NCBI GenBank assembly: GCA_016868815.1
Contig: VGFQ01000005.1
Span: 1 to 64,000 of the forward strand
DNA: 64,000 bases
Reading direction: 5' to 3'
Source: Bacteroidota bacterium
Lineage (GTDB): Bacteria > Bacteroidota > Bacteroidia > Chitinophagales > Chitinophagaceae
The first letter of the stretch is position 1; the number at the start of each line of letters is the position of its first letter. Position numbers and translations under genes: made by a program. This document shows positions 32,928-43,284 of the stretch, one piece after another. The notes beneath the pieces are model-generated. The model was given only the letters and a program-made list of their open reading frames with translations, was not told the DNA's origin and searched no databases.

Positions 32928-34037
32928 TCAGATTTTGACAAAGACTTGCTGTCGGTAAAGAAACCAGCAGGCGGCCCATTTGATCAGCAGGGCGGTCGTG
33001 GCCAGAGCGAAGGCCTGGTAGGGGTCACTGATGAGTTGGCCGAGCCATTGGAAGAGGGCCAGGTTGGTATGGGACCAGTCAATGAACCGGGGCGACATAT
33101 AAATCAGAATCGAATTCAGGCCGATGACCCGGAAAAAGAAGGTCCACCGGACATATCCTTTGACATCGATCAGATAATGGAAGAGGGCCATCAGCAGGAG
33201 GCTCCATCCGGTCGTGGTCAGTACGAAGGAGCTGGACCAGAGGTTTTTGTTGATGGGGAAAACAGGATTCCAGGCCTGTGCGAGGAGGAGTGAGAGAATG
33301 CCGGTGGCGGCCATCAGGGCCGACTGACGGGCGGGCGGATGGCGGGTCGTCCGGAGGTATTGGCCGGTGAGGATGCCGGCCAGCCCGGAGGCGACGGCGG
33401 AGATGTTGTTGAAGAGTCCGACGGTGTCATGGATACCCCGCGACAGTCGACCCGGCAGGACGGTACGGTCTATCCAGGAGGCGACATTTCCTGCCTCGGT
33501 GAGGTCGCCGGGAGGGAATCCGGGGGCAGCGCAGAGGGCGAGGATCGCCCAATAGCCAAGCAGGAGTCCGGCGAACCAGGCATACCGGGCGCGCGGTCCG
33601 GCGTAGAGGAAGATCAGGCAAGAGCATGCATATACAATGCCGATGCGGCCCAGGACGCTCATGAGGCGGACATCATAGAGGGGCCGAAGCTGGAGCCCGT
33701 TGTTGTATATGATGCCAAGGAGGAAGAGGAGGAGTCCGCGCCACAAGACTTTTTGGGTCAGCGACAGGCGCGACACACCCTTCTCCAGCGAGGAACCAAG
33801 CGAATAGGCGGCCGCAATGCCGCTGATGAAGATGAAGAGGGGGAAGATGAGGTCGTAGGCGGTAAAGCCGTTCCAGTAGGGGTGTTCGAACTGATTGGAC
33901 AGCTGCTGCCAGAACGGTGATGCGGTGGCTTTGGCCAGGGTATGGAAGAGTTCTTCGGCGCCGATGATCCAGAACATATCAAAGCCCCGGAGGGCGTCGA
34001 GGGCGGCGATGCGTTGTGGGCCAAGCGTGTTCGGCAT
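32928..34037 (-). CDS. NagX-like/DUF5009 acyltransferase-family membrane protein
   Basis: The 369-residue protein has about ten TM segments. The opening RIAALDALRGFDMFWIIGAEE is the diagnostic DUF5009/HGSNAT N-terminus, and YDLIFPLFIFISGIAAAYSL follows. Human HGSNAT acetylates terminal glucosamine of heparan sulfate across the lysosomal membrane. Bacterial NagX proteins are found in GlcNAc/chitin loci and are thought to transport or acetylate amino sugars at the inner membrane. Its place directly before nagB fits that context. The catalytic His used by HGSNAT was not located with confidence. The gene is 121 bp upstream of nagB on the same strand and likely in the same operon. Confidence 0.85.
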   Translation of the reverse strand: MPNTLGPQRIAALDALRGFDMFWIIGAEELFHTLAKATASPFWQQLSNQFEHPYWNGFTAYDLIFPLFIFISGIAAAYSLGSSLEKGVSRLSLTQKVLWRGLLLFLLGIIYNNGLQLRPLYDVRLMSVLGRIGIVYACSCLIFLYAGPRARYAWFAGLLLGYWAILALCAAPGFPPGDLTEAGNVASWIDRTVLPGRLSRGIHDTVGLFNNISAVASGLAGILTGQYLRTTRHPPARQSALMAATGILSLLLAQAWNPVFPINKNLWSSSFVLTTTGWSLLLMALFHYLIDVKGYVRWTFFFRVIGLNSILIYMSPRFIDWSHTNLALFQWLGQLISDPYQAFALATTALLIKWAACWFLYRQQVFVKI

Positions 34038-34066
34038 CTGAGGAGGATTTTGGGACTTGGGTGAGA

Positions 34067-34285
34067 TTATTCCGGGTCGGAGGCATTTTTGTATTCAGGC
34101 CTTTTGAAGAGCCAATCGCGATAAGGTGCATAGGCAGGGCTTTCCTGCCAGGCCCTGGCTGGCGGGTCTGGCAGGGCGAGTCCGCTGGGATAGTCGTTTC
34201 CCGCATGGCTGTGGTCGACCGACAGGCGCTTTTTTTGGATTGTCAGACTTTGGGTTCCCAGCCTTTCTCGTATGCACGTTTCCAT
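34067..34285 (-). CDS. Doubtful small ORF or gene remnant
   Basis: A 72-codon frame overlaps the end of the Gfo/Idh/MocA gene and fills the gap before the NagX-like gene. The second half reads like genuine protein (SGLALPDPPARAWQESPAYA, then PYRDWLFKRPEYKNASDPE) and its codon use is ordinary. The start is unclear: ATG 34285 lies within the neighbouring gene and a GTG or TTG further in is possible. I recognise no family. It may be the C-terminal relic of a deleted gene or a real small protein. Confidence 0.25.
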   Translation of the reverse strand: METCIRERLGTQSLTIQKKRLSVDHSHAGNDYPSGLALPDPPARAWQESPAYAPYRDWLFKRPEYKNASDPE

Positions 34286-35592
34286 AGACCCATCGCCTCC
34301 TTGTCGTGCAGAATCCTGCCATTGGCGGGGTCTGTATGCAGGGTTCTTCCCACGTGCTGGGCGATGTTGCCGAGTTGCATGAGGAGGGTACTTTTATGGC
34401 CGCTGAGGATGTCTGAGTGCAGCGTGGTGCCTTTTCGAATGGCGTCGAAGAAGTTTCGGATATGAAAGGCGTCGAGTTCTTGCCCGGGTCCGGAAGTATC
34501 TCTTGCTTCGGCCCGAAGGTCGTTTTTGACTTCTTTGAGCAGTTTGCTTTTCAGGTCAAAGATTTTATAGGTGTTTCCGCTTTCGATCAGCAGCGATCCT
34601 TTCTCCCCATAGAAGATGACGCCGACGGTGCTGCCTTCGATGGATTTGCCATTGCAGCTGCGGCCTTCCCAGGTCAGTAAGGATCCGTTGCCGAATTCGA
34701 TATCGATGTGTTGGGTGTCGGGCGTCTCCCAGTCGTCCTGGAACCGATAGCGGCCGCCGGCGGAGGTGACTTTTGTCGGGTAGTCGGCCTGCAGTCCCCA
34801 GCGGGCCAGATCGGCCATATGGGTACCGTTGTTGAGGGCTTCGCCGGTGCCCCAGTGCCAGAACCAGTGCCAGTTGTAATGGATGAGGTTGTCTTTATAG
34901 GGTCGACGGGGGGCGGGTCCTTGCCAGAGGTCAAAGTCAAGCCAATCCGGTATTTGAGTGGTTTTCCCGAAGCCAATGGATTCGCGGTTGTTGGTATACC
35001 AGGTTTTGGCATAGTAAGGCCTGCCGATGACACCTTCATGCAGTTCTCGGATGGCTGCCATGACATTGGGCCAGGACCTTCGTTGGTTACCCATCTGCAT
35101 GAGTTTCCCTGTTTTTTTGGCGGCTTCTACCAGCATTTCGCCTTCGGCGGGATTATGGCTGCAGGGCTTTTCGAGGTAGACGTGCTTGTCGGCGGCGACG
35201 GCCAGCAGGGCAGCGGGCGCATGCCAGTGGTCTGGGGCGGTGACGATGAGGAGGTCCAGCTGTTTGTCGTCGAGGGCTTTGCGGAAGTCCTTCTCTCCTT
35301 TGGGGCGTTTCTGCTGGCGCTTTTCGATGGCGTCTATGCACCGCTGCATGGCACGGCTGTCGACATCGCATATATACTGCACTTCGCAGTCGGGCTGTCC
35401 GGCGAAGTTGGTGCTGACGGAGAGCCCACGGTTGTTGACGCCCATGACGGCGGCTGTGATGCGTTCATTCGCTCCGAGGATACGCCGGTAGGAGGCGGCG
35501 CTAAAGGCGGGGAGAGTGCCACCGAGGGTGATGGCGGCAGTGGCACTGCCTGCTTCCCTGATAAATGTCCTTCTGTTGGTTGTCACGGTCAC
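34243..35592 (-). CDS. Gfo/Idh/MocA family oxidoreductase, Tat-exported
   Basis: The 449-residue protein starts with a twin-arginine signal (NRRTFIREAGSATAAITLGG). The Rossmann NAD(P)-binding part follows (ITAAVMGVNNRGLSV, where G-x-x-x-R-G replaces GxGxxG), with APDHWHAPAALLA and the key lysine motif YLEKPCSHNP. The C-terminal beta-sheet domain contains HWFWHWGTGEALNNGTHMADLARW, of which the GTHMADLARW histidine region is catalytic in relatives. Exported members oxidise or epimerise sugars with tightly bound cofactor; specificity is unknown. The only plausible start is GTG 35592 (or GTG 35586), as the next ATG lies inside the fold. It heads the nag-type minus-strand operon. Confidence 0.88.
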   Translation of the reverse strand: MTVTTNRRTFIREAGSATAAITLGGTLPAFSAASYRRILGANERITAAVMGVNNRGLSVSTNFAGQPDCEVQYICDVDSRAMQRCIDAIEKRQQKRPKGEKDFRKALDDKQLDLLIVTAPDHWHAPAALLAVAADKHVYLEKPCSHNPAEGEMLVEAAKKTGKLMQMGNQRRSWPNVMAAIRELHEGVIGRPYYAKTWYTNNRESIGFGKTTQIPDWLDFDLWQGPAPRRPYKDNLIHYNWHWFWHWGTGEALNNGTHMADLARWGLQADYPTKVTSAGGRYRFQDDWETPDTQHIDIEFGNGSLLTWEGRSCNGKSIEGSTVGVIFYGEKGSLLIESGNTYKIFDLKSKLLKEVKNDLRAEARDTSGPGQELDAFHIRNFFDAIRKGTTLHSDILSGHKSTLLMQLGNIAQHVGRTLHTDPANGRILHDKEAMGLWKRAYEKGWEPKV

Positions 35593-35727
35593 CAGATTTT
35601 ATTGTGTGGTGGGCGCTGCAAGTTCCTTTCGCAGCGATGGTTTGTGAAATGAATATAGGCTAATCTCTTGAACCTATGCCGACTCGGTTCGCTTCGATAG
35701 GCCTAGCTTTGATATGCCGCTGTAGAT

Positions 35728-36297
35728 ATGAAAAAGGCCCTTGCATTCTGCCTCGCGTCTCTGATGTCCATCTTTCCCACACTCGGCCAGACATATCGGG
35801 TGAAGGCCTTTTTGCTGCCCGTACTCGAACATTCGGCGGCGGTAGAGGTGGTTCCTCGTCAACATGTGGGGTTACAGCTCCTCTATCAGAACCATAATGT
35901 GCTGGGCGACAATCGGTATTTCCATCATCGCTTGATTCCCTCGGTACGGTATTATGTCCGTACAGACACTCGGATTTCCGATCGTTTGTATGCAGAGCTC
36001 TTCCATCGTTCGGCCTGGATTCGGCATATCCCTGACCAAGGCAGTGCACCCTTCTACGGCTACCGCTCCCAGTCGCTCGGCATTTCCTTGGGAAAACAGT
36101 TCGCCTTCCGTGGCAACCGGATGCTCCTTGACCTGTCCATCGGGCATTACCGCATCTATGCCGGAGATGCGGCCAGGGATTTCTCTGATTTCTACCTGTT
36201 CCCTTACAGGGAGCGTGCCCGTTGGCGGGTAGACCTCAAGCTGGGACTGGGTTGGGCCAGTCATGCGTCGGCATCTCCTCCAGCAAACATTCCATAG
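35728..36297 (+). CDS. DUF3575-like outer membrane beta-barrel protein
   Basis: The 189-residue protein has a signal peptide (about 1-20) and a series of alternating hydrophobic strands: VGLQLLYQNHNVL, HRLIPSVRYYVRTD, LGISLGKQFAFRGNRMLLDL and RVDLKLGLGWASH. This is the pattern of a small beta-barrel of the DUF3575 type, common in Bacteroidota. Such proteins are expected in the outer membrane and lack a known activity. It diverges from the Gfo/Idh/MocA gene and precedes the large VPS10/BNR gene by about 120 bp. The C-terminal residue is not the usual terminal aromatic, which slightly weakens the barrel assignment. Confidence 0.65.
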   Translation: MKKALAFCLASLMSIFPTLGQTYRVKAFLLPVLEHSAAVEVVPRQHVGLQLLYQNHNVLGDNRYFHHRLIPSVRYYVRTDTRISDRLYAELFHRSAWIRHIPDQGSAPFYGYRSQSLGISLGKQFAFRGNRMLLDLSIGHYRIYAGDAARDFSDFYLFPYRERARWRVDLKLGLGWASHASASPPANIP

Positions 36298-36414
36298 CTG
36301 CGCTCGATTCGTTTCGGTCGGTCTGCTTTTGATCTGTTCTTTTTCCTGAGTCATACCTTGATTTCTTCATTCATCAAGAATCCCATAGATTGTCACTTGT
36401 AAAAGACCACGCGT

Positions 36415-39400
36415 ATGAAATCTATCTTCATTTTGTTGTTGTCAATGCTTGCTATGGCCGACATGCAGGCGCAGCGGCGCGCCCGATCTGTAGAAGACCC
36501 CCTGCTGCCGCCAGCTAAGCCACTCGACTCTATCTTCTCTCAGCTCGACTGGCGAAATGTCGGACCATTTCGCGGTGGGCGGGCCAATGCGGTGGCGGGT
36601 GTGCCCGGCCAGCGCCTCAAATTCTTTGCCGGCTATACGGGTGGCGGCGTTTGGATGACGGAAGACGGAGGCCTGCGCTGGAAGAATGTCTCTGACGGCT
36701 TTTTCAAAGTAGGCTCCGTAGGCGACATCGCTGTGTCTGAATCTGACCCCAACGTAGTGTATGTCGGTACGGGCGAGCATGCCGTGCGTGGCGTGATGAC
36801 GAGCTACGGCGACGGCGTCTATAAATCGACCGACGGTGGCCGCAGCTGGAAGCACGTAGGACTAGAACGAACCCGTCACATCTCCGATGTGGTGATCGAC
36901 CCGCGAAACCCTGACATCGTCTATGTTGCTGCCCAGGGCGCGGTGCATGGGAACAGCCCTGACCGGGGCATCTACCGCTCGACCGACGGTGGCCGTCAAT
37001 GGCAGCGGGTGCATTTTATCAACGACAGCACCGGTATCTCCTCCCTTTCGATGGACATGCGTAACCCACGGGTCTTGTATGCCGCATCCTGGCAGCATCG
37101 GCGGCATCCCTGGATGGTCTCGAGCGGAGGACCCGGGTCTGCCCTTTGGAAGAGTGTAGACGGCGGAGATACCTGGGAGCGGTTGAGTGAAGGCTTGCCG
37201 AAGGAAATGGGCAAGTCGGGCATCAGTGTGTCGAGGGCCAACCCCAACCGGGTCTATGCGATCGTGGAGACGGAGAAATCGAAGTCTGGCCTCTATCGCT
37301 CTGATGATGCCGGAAAGACCTGGGCTCTGCTTTCCAACAACCAGGACATCTGCTCCCGTTCCTGGTATTATATGGAAGTCTTTGCAGATCCGACCGACGA
37401 CAACCGCGTATATGTCCTCAATGCCCCGATGATGCAGTCGATCGACGGCGGAAAGACCTTCACCAGGGTCACCGTACAGCATGGCGATACGCATGACCTT
37501 TGGATCCACCCCGAGGATGGCAACATCATAGGCCTGGCAGATGATGGCGGGGTTGAGCTCAGTTTCGACCGTGCGCGGTCCTGGTCGCCAATCATGAACC
37601 AGCCGACGGCCCAGTTCTACCGTGTCAATGCCGACCGTCAGTTTCCGTACAAGCTCTATGCAGGCCAGCAGGATAACTCCTCTGTCATTGTCGCCTCCCG
37701 CTCCAGCGGCCTGGAGCTCACGGAGCGTGACTGGATAATCGGTCCGGGCTGTGAGTCGGCCTTCCCAGCTTTCGACCCCAACGATCCGACCTTGGTTTAT
37801 GGAGGCTGCTACCAGGGGTACATAGAGGTATTGAATACGAAGACGGGTGAGTCCAAGGATGTCCAGGCCTATCCGTCGCTGAATCTGGCCATCCAACCGC
37901 GTGATATGAAGTACCGCTTCAACTGGAATGCGCCGATCATCGCCTCCCCACACGATCCGAAGACGATCTACCATGGTGGTAATGTGTTGTTGCGGAGCCG
38001 CGATGGCGGGATGTCGTGGACTGCCGTAAGCCCTGACCTCACCCGCAATGAGGCCTCCAAACAAGGACCGGGTGGCGGGCCCTTCACCAATGAAGGAGCG
38101 GGCGGAGAAAACTACAACACGCTAAGCTATGTCATCGAGTCAGCTAGACAGCCCGGACTGATTTGGACGGGCAGCGACTGCGGACTGGTATACATGACAC
38201 CAGATGGGGGCAAGACCTGGAAAAATGTAACACCCCCTGGCCTGCAGGAATGTCTCATCCATAGCATCGAACTAAGTCCCAGCGACCCGGCTGTAGCCTA
38301 TGTCTCAGCCACCCGCTATAAGTTCAATGACTTTTCCTCTTATACTTACAAGACCACTGATGGTGGCGGCAACTGGCAGCGGATCGACCAAGGGGTGATG
38401 GCCGACGACTTCATCCGTGTGATTCGGGAGGACCCAGAAAACCCCGCTTTGCTCTATGCCGGCAGTGAGCGCGGCTTTTATCTGTCGACAGACCGTGGGC
38501 TTTTCTGGAAGCGTTTTCAGCGCAACCTGCCAGTGGTGCCTGTGACAGACCTGATCGTGCGGGACAACGACCTGGTGGCATCCACTGCTGGCCGAGCCTT
38601 CTGGATCCTCGACGATTTATCCCCGATCCGTCAGTTCAACGATCTGTCGTTGCGCATGCAGCTGGTGGCCCCCAAGACGTCGTATCGCTATGGTGGGGCT
38701 GCCGGACTGCCCGAGAAGGGATATACCGCCGGGCAGAACGCCCCAGAAGGGGTCATCTTTGACTATTTTGTTAAAGGCGTGCCGGACAGCGTGGCACTGA
38801 CGTTCACCATCTACGATGAGTTCGGCCGGCAAATGCGGCAGTACAGTTCTGAGAAGGATGCTACTTTTTCTCGGTACCCGGGAGGCCCGCCCCCACCCAT
38901 TGTCCTGCCAAAAGATGCCGGGCATCATCGCTTCCTTTGGAACCTACGGAGAGAAAATGTCTCTCCTGATGTGAAAGGTGTCTTCATCTATGGCGACTAT
39001 CGAGGTCATATGGTGCCTCCAGGAAAATATAAAGCAGTGCTACGGGCGGGACTGCAATCCGATAGTTGCATGGTCCTTCTCCAGGCAAACCCCAGTATCC
39101 AGGTGGATCCAGCAGCTTGGACCGAACAGCAGCAAGTCTTACAACAGATCACGACTGCCCTCTCAGAGATGCATCGCATCGTCAATGATTTCAGAGCGGT
39201 GAAGCGCCAGCTGCAGAGCCAACTCGATGCCTTCAAGGAACGGAAGACCGGAGCAAAACTGACCGAAGAGGCACAAAAGCTTGTCAAAGCGATAGACGCC
39301 TGGGAGGCAAGGATCGTGGAGGCGCGCATCCAGAATGGGCAGGATGTCATCAACTGGCCCAGCCGACTGAATGCAGAGTTCTTTAATGTCAAGGGACTGG

Positions 39401-39564
39401 TAGACGTGGCAGATCCGAGGGTGACACAGGGAGTTAAAGCAAGACTGGCTGATCTGCAGTCCGCCTGGGCTGCAGAAAAGACCGCCGCCGACGGATTAAG
39501 GCAGTCCATCCGTGCCTACAATGACCTGTACCGCACGGAAAAATTGGATGCTGTCGTCCTGTAG
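36415..39564 (+). CDS. Large secreted VPS10/BNR-repeat (sortilin-like) propeller protein
   Basis: The 1049-residue protein has a signal peptide (to about MADMQAQ) and at least seven propeller blades bearing BNR/Asp-box motifs ([55 protein letters not shown]). The opening [20 protein letters not shown] is the widespread Sortilin-Vps10-like bacterial family. After about residue 800 come a beta-sandwich-like segment and a C-terminal helical coiled-coil region ([15 protein letters not shown]). Members are annotated as glycosyl hydrolases or as uncharacterised; no catalytic evidence exists for this type. Location is periplasmic or extracellular, without a TonB or sorting tail. It precedes a Gfo/Idh/MocA gene on the same strand. 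Confidence 0.85.
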   Translation: MKSIFILLLSMLAMADMQAQRRARSVEDPLLPPAKPLDSIFSQLDWRNVGPFRGGRANAVAGVPGQRLKFFAGYTGGGVWMTEDGGLRWKNVSDGFFKVGSVGDIAVSESDPNVVYVGTGEHAVRGVMTSYGDGVYKSTDGGRSWKHVGLERTRHISDVVIDPRNPDIVYVAAQGAVHGNSPDRGIYRSTDGGRQWQRVHFINDSTGISSLSMDMRNPRVLYAASWQHRRHPWMVSSGGPGSALWKSVDGGDTWERLSEGLPKEMGKSGISVSRANPNRVYAIVETEKSKSGLYRSDDAGKTWALLSNNQDICSRSWYYMEVFADPTDDNRVYVLNAPMMQSIDGGKTFTRVTVQHGDTHDLWIHPEDGNIIGLADDGGVELSFDRARSWSPIMNQPTAQFYRVNADRQFPYKLYAGQQDNSSVIVASRSSGLELTERDWIIGPGCESAFPAFDPNDPTLVYGGCYQGYIEVLNTKTGESKDVQAYPSLNLAIQPRDMKYRFNWNAPIIASPHDPKTIYHGGNVLLRSRDGGMSWTAVSPDLTRNEASKQGPGGGPFTNEGAGGENYNTLSYVIESARQPGLIWTGSDCGLVYMTPDGGKTWKNVTPPGLQECLIHSIELSPSDPAVAYVSATRYKFNDFSSYTYKTTDGGGNWQRIDQGVMADDFIRVIREDPENPALLYAGSERGFYLSTDRGLFWKRFQRNLPVVPVTDLIVRDNDLVASTAGRAFWILDDLSPIRQFNDLSLRMQLVAPKTSYRYGGAAGLPEKGYTAGQNAPEGVIFDYFVKGVPDSVALTFTIYDEFGRQMRQYSSEKDATFSRYPGGPPPPIVLPKDAGHHRFLWNLRRENVSPDVKGVFIYGDYRGHMVPPGKYKAVLRAGLQSDSCMVLLQANPSIQVDPAAWTEQQQVLQQITTALSEMHRIVNDFRAVKRQLQSQLDAFKERKTGAKLTEEAQKLVKAIDAWEARIVEARIQNGQDVINWPSRLNAEFFNVKGLVDVADPRVTQGVKARLADLQSAWAAEKTAADGLRQSIRAYNDLYRTEKLDAVVL

Positions 39565-39632
39565 CCTGGCAGCCCACCGACAACCTGGAGCTTTGTACCT
39601 TCCAATCTACTTTTTGTTATAATAGCATCTTT

Positions 39633-41072
39633 ATGAGTCAACAACACAGAAGGAAATTTCTCCGTCAGGCTGCGCTGACTTCTGCCGCTGCGGCCTTCCC
39701 AAGTATTTTCATCCAGGCAGCAGCCCGTTCGGTGCATAGGTCATCTTTCCGCAAGCCTGGCGAAATGGTCCGGCTGGCATGCATTGGCATTGGTAACCAA
39801 GCAGCCTGGGATCTCCGCCAGTTTGAGAAGACAGGGCTTGCCCGTTTTGTGGCATTCTGTGATACAGACATGGGTGCCCCGCATACGCAGCCGGTGCTGA
39901 AGGACTATCCTGATGTCCCTCGCTTCCAAGACTTTCGGAAGATGTTCGACCGGATGGCTGGCGAGATAGATGCCGTGCTGGTGGGCACACCTGACCACTC
40001 CCATTTCCCTGCCACGATGATGGCACTGGGCCTGGGCAAACACGTCTATGTCGAGAAGCCTATGGCCCGGACCTTTCAGGAAGTTGAGTTGATGATGAAA
40101 GCGGCGCGCCAGCATCCGAAGCTCGTGACACAGATGGGCAACCAGGGCCATTCAGAGGGCAATTATTTCCAGTTCAAGGCATGGAAGCAGGCTGGCATCA
40201 TCCAGGATGTCACCGCCATCACGGCCCACATGAACAGTGCCCGGCGCTGGCATGGCTGGAAGACCGATATTACGGGCTTCCCATCCGGAGAACCTGTTCC
40301 CTCCACCCTTGACTGGGATACTTGGCATGGCGTGGTGCAGGAGCATGCATATCACCACGACTTCATCAATGGGCAGTGGCGTTGCTGGTTCGATTTCGGC
40401 ATGGGTGCCCTGGGCGATTGGGGGGCTCACCTCATCGATACAGCCCATCAGTTCCTGGAGCTTGGACTGCCGACGGAGGTTTCTATGCTCAAGGCGGAGG
40501 GGCACAACCGATTCTTCTATCCTCAATCGTCTACCATCCTTTTCCGCTTTCCGAAGCGCGGCAACATGCCAGCCTGCGACATTACCTGGTATGATGGCAT
40601 CAACAACCTGCCGCCCTTACCCGAAGGCTATGCCTCCTCAGCTACGACGGCCGACAGTGCCATCCCCCCGCCTGGCGGGGTGAATGCAAAGCCCGTCCGA
40701 TTGCAGCCCGGCAAGATCATCTATGGGAAAGACCTCACCTTCAAGGGCGGCTCCCATGGCAGCACTTTGTCCATCATCCCTGCCAGCAAGGGGCAGGACC
40801 TGGCGTCGCGTCTGCCGGAGATCCCTACTAGTCCTTCAAACCACCACACCAACTTTCTGCGTGCCTGCATGGGTGAGGAGCAGACAAGGTCGCCTTTCGA
40901 GGTGGCAGGACCTTTGAGCCAGGTGTTCTGCCTAGGTGTCATTGCGCAGTTCACCAATGCTAGCCTGCAGTTCGACCCGGTGAAGAAGCGGATCACCAAC
41001 CATAAGGAGGCCGACCGGCTGTTGAAGGGTGTTCCTCCCCGGAAAGGTTGGGAGCAGTATTACAAAGTCTGA
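39633..41072 (+). CDS. Second Gfo/Idh/MocA family oxidoreductase, Tat-exported
   Basis: The 479-residue protein opens with a Tat signal (RRKFLRQAALTSAAAAFPS). The nucleotide-binding core includes RLACIGIGNQAAWDLRQFEK, GTPDHSHFPATMMAL and YVEKPMARTFQEVE with the conserved lysine. The C-terminal domain has FGMGALGDWGAHLIDTAHQF with the catalytic-type Asp/His region. It is a close structural relative of the exported oxidoreductase at 34243-35592 and, like it, may act on sugars or sugar acids in the periplasm with a preloaded cofactor. It lies about 70 bp after the VPS10/BNR gene and could form an operon with it. Substrate unknown. Confidence 0.88.
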   Translation: MSQQHRRKFLRQAALTSAAAAFPSIFIQAAARSVHRSSFRKPGEMVRLACIGIGNQAAWDLRQFEKTGLARFVAFCDTDMGAPHTQPVLKDYPDVPRFQDFRKMFDRMAGEIDAVLVGTPDHSHFPATMMALGLGKHVYVEKPMARTFQEVELMMKAARQHPKLVTQMGNQGHSEGNYFQFKAWKQAGIIQDVTAITAHMNSARRWHGWKTDITGFPSGEPVPSTLDWDTWHGVVQEHAYHHDFINGQWRCWFDFGMGALGDWGAHLIDTAHQFLELGLPTEVSMLKAEGHNRFFYPQSSTILFRFPKRGNMPACDITWYDGINNLPPLPEGYASSATTADSAIPPPGGVNAKPVRLQPGKIIYGKDLTFKGGSHGSTLSIIPASKGQDLASRLPEIPTSPSNHHTNFLRACMGEEQTRSPFEVAGPLSQVFCLGVIAQFTNASLQFDPVKKRITNHKEADRLLKGVPPRKGWEQYYKV

Positions 41073-41230
41073 AGGCCTGGACCCGCTTGGGACATTCTAT
41101 CGGCCACGGGTTGATCAGCGGGGCGGTTGGGCATCAACTCATTTGGCGATACCCAGCCTATTCCAATGATGACTTAAGGATGCCCGGAGGACATTTGTGA
41201 GCTCCTTTATGTCTAGCCACTTGGGATTGT

Positions 41231-43273
41231 TTATTTCGTTGAAAAGTCTTCCAGTTTTTTTTGTAGGGAGAACATTTCATCCCTGAGTCTGGCCGCCTCC
41301 ATGAAGTCCATATCCCTGGCGGCTTTTTCCATCTCTTTCTTCTTCATTTTGATCACTTTTTCCAGTTCCGGGATTGTCTGGTAGGACGGGGCTTCCTCCG
41401 CCACGGACGATAAAGCTTGCGTCTCGTTGTTCAAGGCTCGTTGGTCTTGTGGATCGTACCCTCTGATGTCGAGGACGGAGGTTTGTGCAAACACCTGGTC
41501 TTTGTTTTTCACCACAGTGGTGGGCACGATGTGGTGGAGTTCATTGTAGGCTAGTTGTTTAGCACGCCTTCGGTTGGTTTCGTCGATGGTCTTCTGCATA
41601 CTTCCCGTATTGGTGTCTCCGTAGAAGATCACTCTGCCATCGACGTTGCGAGCAGCGCGGCCGGCTGTTTGCGTGAGGGATTTCTCATTCCGGAGGTAGC
41701 CTTCTTTGTCGGCATCAAGGATGGCTACGAGCGCGACTTCTGGCAGGTCCAGTCCTTCCCTCAACAGGTTGACGCCTACGAGCACATCGATGCTTCCCAG
41801 TCGCAGTTCCCGCAGGATTTCGATGCGTTCCAACGTATGGATCCCGCTATGGATGTATTTGGATCGGATGTTGATACGCTGAAGGAACGCATCCATCTCT
41901 TCGGCCATGCGTTTGGTGAGGGTAGTTACTAGAACCCGATAGCCTTTTTTCACGGTCTCTTCGATCTCTTCGAGCAGATCATCGACCTGATGGCGGGCGG
42001 GCCTGACTTCGATGGGTGGATCGAGCAGACCCGTAGGTCTGACGACTTGTTCCACGACAACGCCGCCCGATTGTTCTAGTTCATAGTCGCCAGGGGTAGC
42101 AGAGACGTAGATGACTTGTCCGACCAGTGATTCAAACTCATGAAAGTTGAGGGGTCGGTTGTCCAAGGCAGAGGGTAGGCGGAAGCCATATTCCACCAGT
42201 GTCATCTTTCGGCTGCGGTCACCTCCGTACATCCCGCTGACTTGTGGGATTGTCTGGTGGCTTTCGTCTATGATGCAAATAAAGTCGTCTGGGAAATAGT
42301 CGAGCAGGCAGAAAGGCCGGGTGCCGGGCTTGCGCCGGTCGAAGAAGCGGGAGTAGTTTTCTACGCCGTTGCAATAGCCGAGTTCGCGCATCATCTCGAG
42401 GTCGAAGTTGACGCGTTCACTGAGCCGTTGGGCTTCGATGTATTTGCCCGTTTGCTTATAGTATTCTACCTGGCCCGCCAGCTCATCGGTAATTTCTGAA
42501 AGGATCTCTCGCATCATGTCTTTGGGCGCCAGGTACAGATTGGCAGGGAAGATGGCCGCGTTGTCCATCAGTCCGATGCGTTTGCCGCTGGCAGTCTCTA
42601 GGCTTTCTATTTCTTCTATCTCATCTCCGAAGAAGGTGATGCGATAGCCGAAGTCTACATAGGGTAGGTTGATATCGACGGTATCTCCTTGTACGCGGAA
42701 GGTGCCTCGGCTGAATTCGAGTTGGCTGCGGGAGTAAAGGCTGTTGACGAGTTCGTGGAGGAGCGACTGGCGGCTTTTTTGTTGTCCTTTATGGATACGG
42801 ATGATGCCATTTTCATATTCTGTCGGGTTCCCCATTCCATATATGCAGCTGACGGAGGCGACCACGATGATGTCACGCCGTCCGGATAGCAGCTGTGAAG
42901 TAGCCTGCAGGCGCAGTTTGTCGAGTTCTTCATTGATGGCCAGATCTTTTTCAATGTAGGTGTCGGAGACGGGCATGTAGGCCTCTGGCTGGTAATAGTC
43001 GTAGTAGGATACAAAATAGCCGACGGCGTTGTCTGGGAAGAACTGACGGAACTCGCCGTAGAGTTGGGCGACGAGTGTCTTGTTGTGTGTGAGGACGAGG
43101 GTGGGTCTTTGTACTGCTTGGATGACATTGGCGATGGTGAAGGTCTTGCCGGATCCGGTAACCCCTAGCAGGGTCTGATGTTTCTCTTGGCTGTTGAGTC
43201 CTTCAATCAACTGGCTGATGGCTTCTGGCTGGTCACCGGCGGGTTTGTATTCAGACTGTAGGCGGAAGGGCAT
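41231..43273 (-). CDS. uvrB: Excinuclease ABC subunit B
   Basis: The 680-residue protein is the standard UvrB length. GVTGSGKTFTIANV is Walker A, YFVSYYDYYQPEAYMP the DNA-gripping beta-hairpin and CIIDESHQTIPQ the DESH motif. Helicase motifs V-VI (GVNLLREGLDLPEVALVAI and QTAGRAARN) follow, and the UVR domain (DFMEAARLRDEMFSLQKKL) at the C-terminus contacts UvrC. It verifies damage in nucleotide excision repair with UvrA and UvrC. The ATG at 43273 is chosen because the longer frame starts at a TTG that lies inside a TACCTTTG promoter element only 3 bp upstream. Cytosolic; single gene. Confidence 0.97.
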   Translation of the reverse strand: MPFRLQSEYKPAGDQPEAISQLIEGLNSQEKHQTLLGVTGSGKTFTIANVIQAVQRPTLVLTHNKTLVAQLYGEFRQFFPDNAVGYFVSYYDYYQPEAYMPVSDTYIEKDLAINEELDKLRLQATSQLLSGRRDIIVVASVSCIYGMGNPTEYENGIIRIHKGQQKSRQSLLHELVNSLYSRSQLEFSRGTFRVQGDTVDINLPYVDFGYRITFFGDEIEEIESLETASGKRIGLMDNAAIFPANLYLAPKDMMREILSEITDELAGQVEYYKQTGKYIEAQRLSERVNFDLEMMRELGYCNGVENYSRFFDRRKPGTRPFCLLDYFPDDFICIIDESHQTIPQVSGMYGGDRSRKMTLVEYGFRLPSALDNRPLNFHEFESLVGQVIYVSATPGDYELEQSGGVVVEQVVRPTGLLDPPIEVRPARHQVDDLLEEIEETVKKGYRVLVTTLTKRMAEEMDAFLQRINIRSKYIHSGIHTLERIEILRELRLGSIDVLVGVNLLREGLDLPEVALVAILDADKEGYLRNEKSLTQTAGRAARNVDGRVIFYGDTNTGSMQKTIDETNRRRAKQLAYNELHHIVPTTVVKNKDQVFAQTSVLDIRGYDPQDQRALNNETQALSSVAEEAPSYQTIPELEKVIKMKKKEMEKAARDMDFMEAARLRDEMFSLQKKLEDFSTK

Positions 43274-43276
43274 ACG

Positions 43277-43284
43277 CAAAGGTA
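43277..43284 (-). promoter_or_regulatory. Bacteroidota -7 element before uvrB
   Basis: The minus strand reads TACCTTTG, an exact TAnnTTTG, ending 3 bp before the uvrB ATG. Transcription from it would start at or inside the start codon, implying a leaderless mRNA unless the element is fortuitous. Confidence 0.45.
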
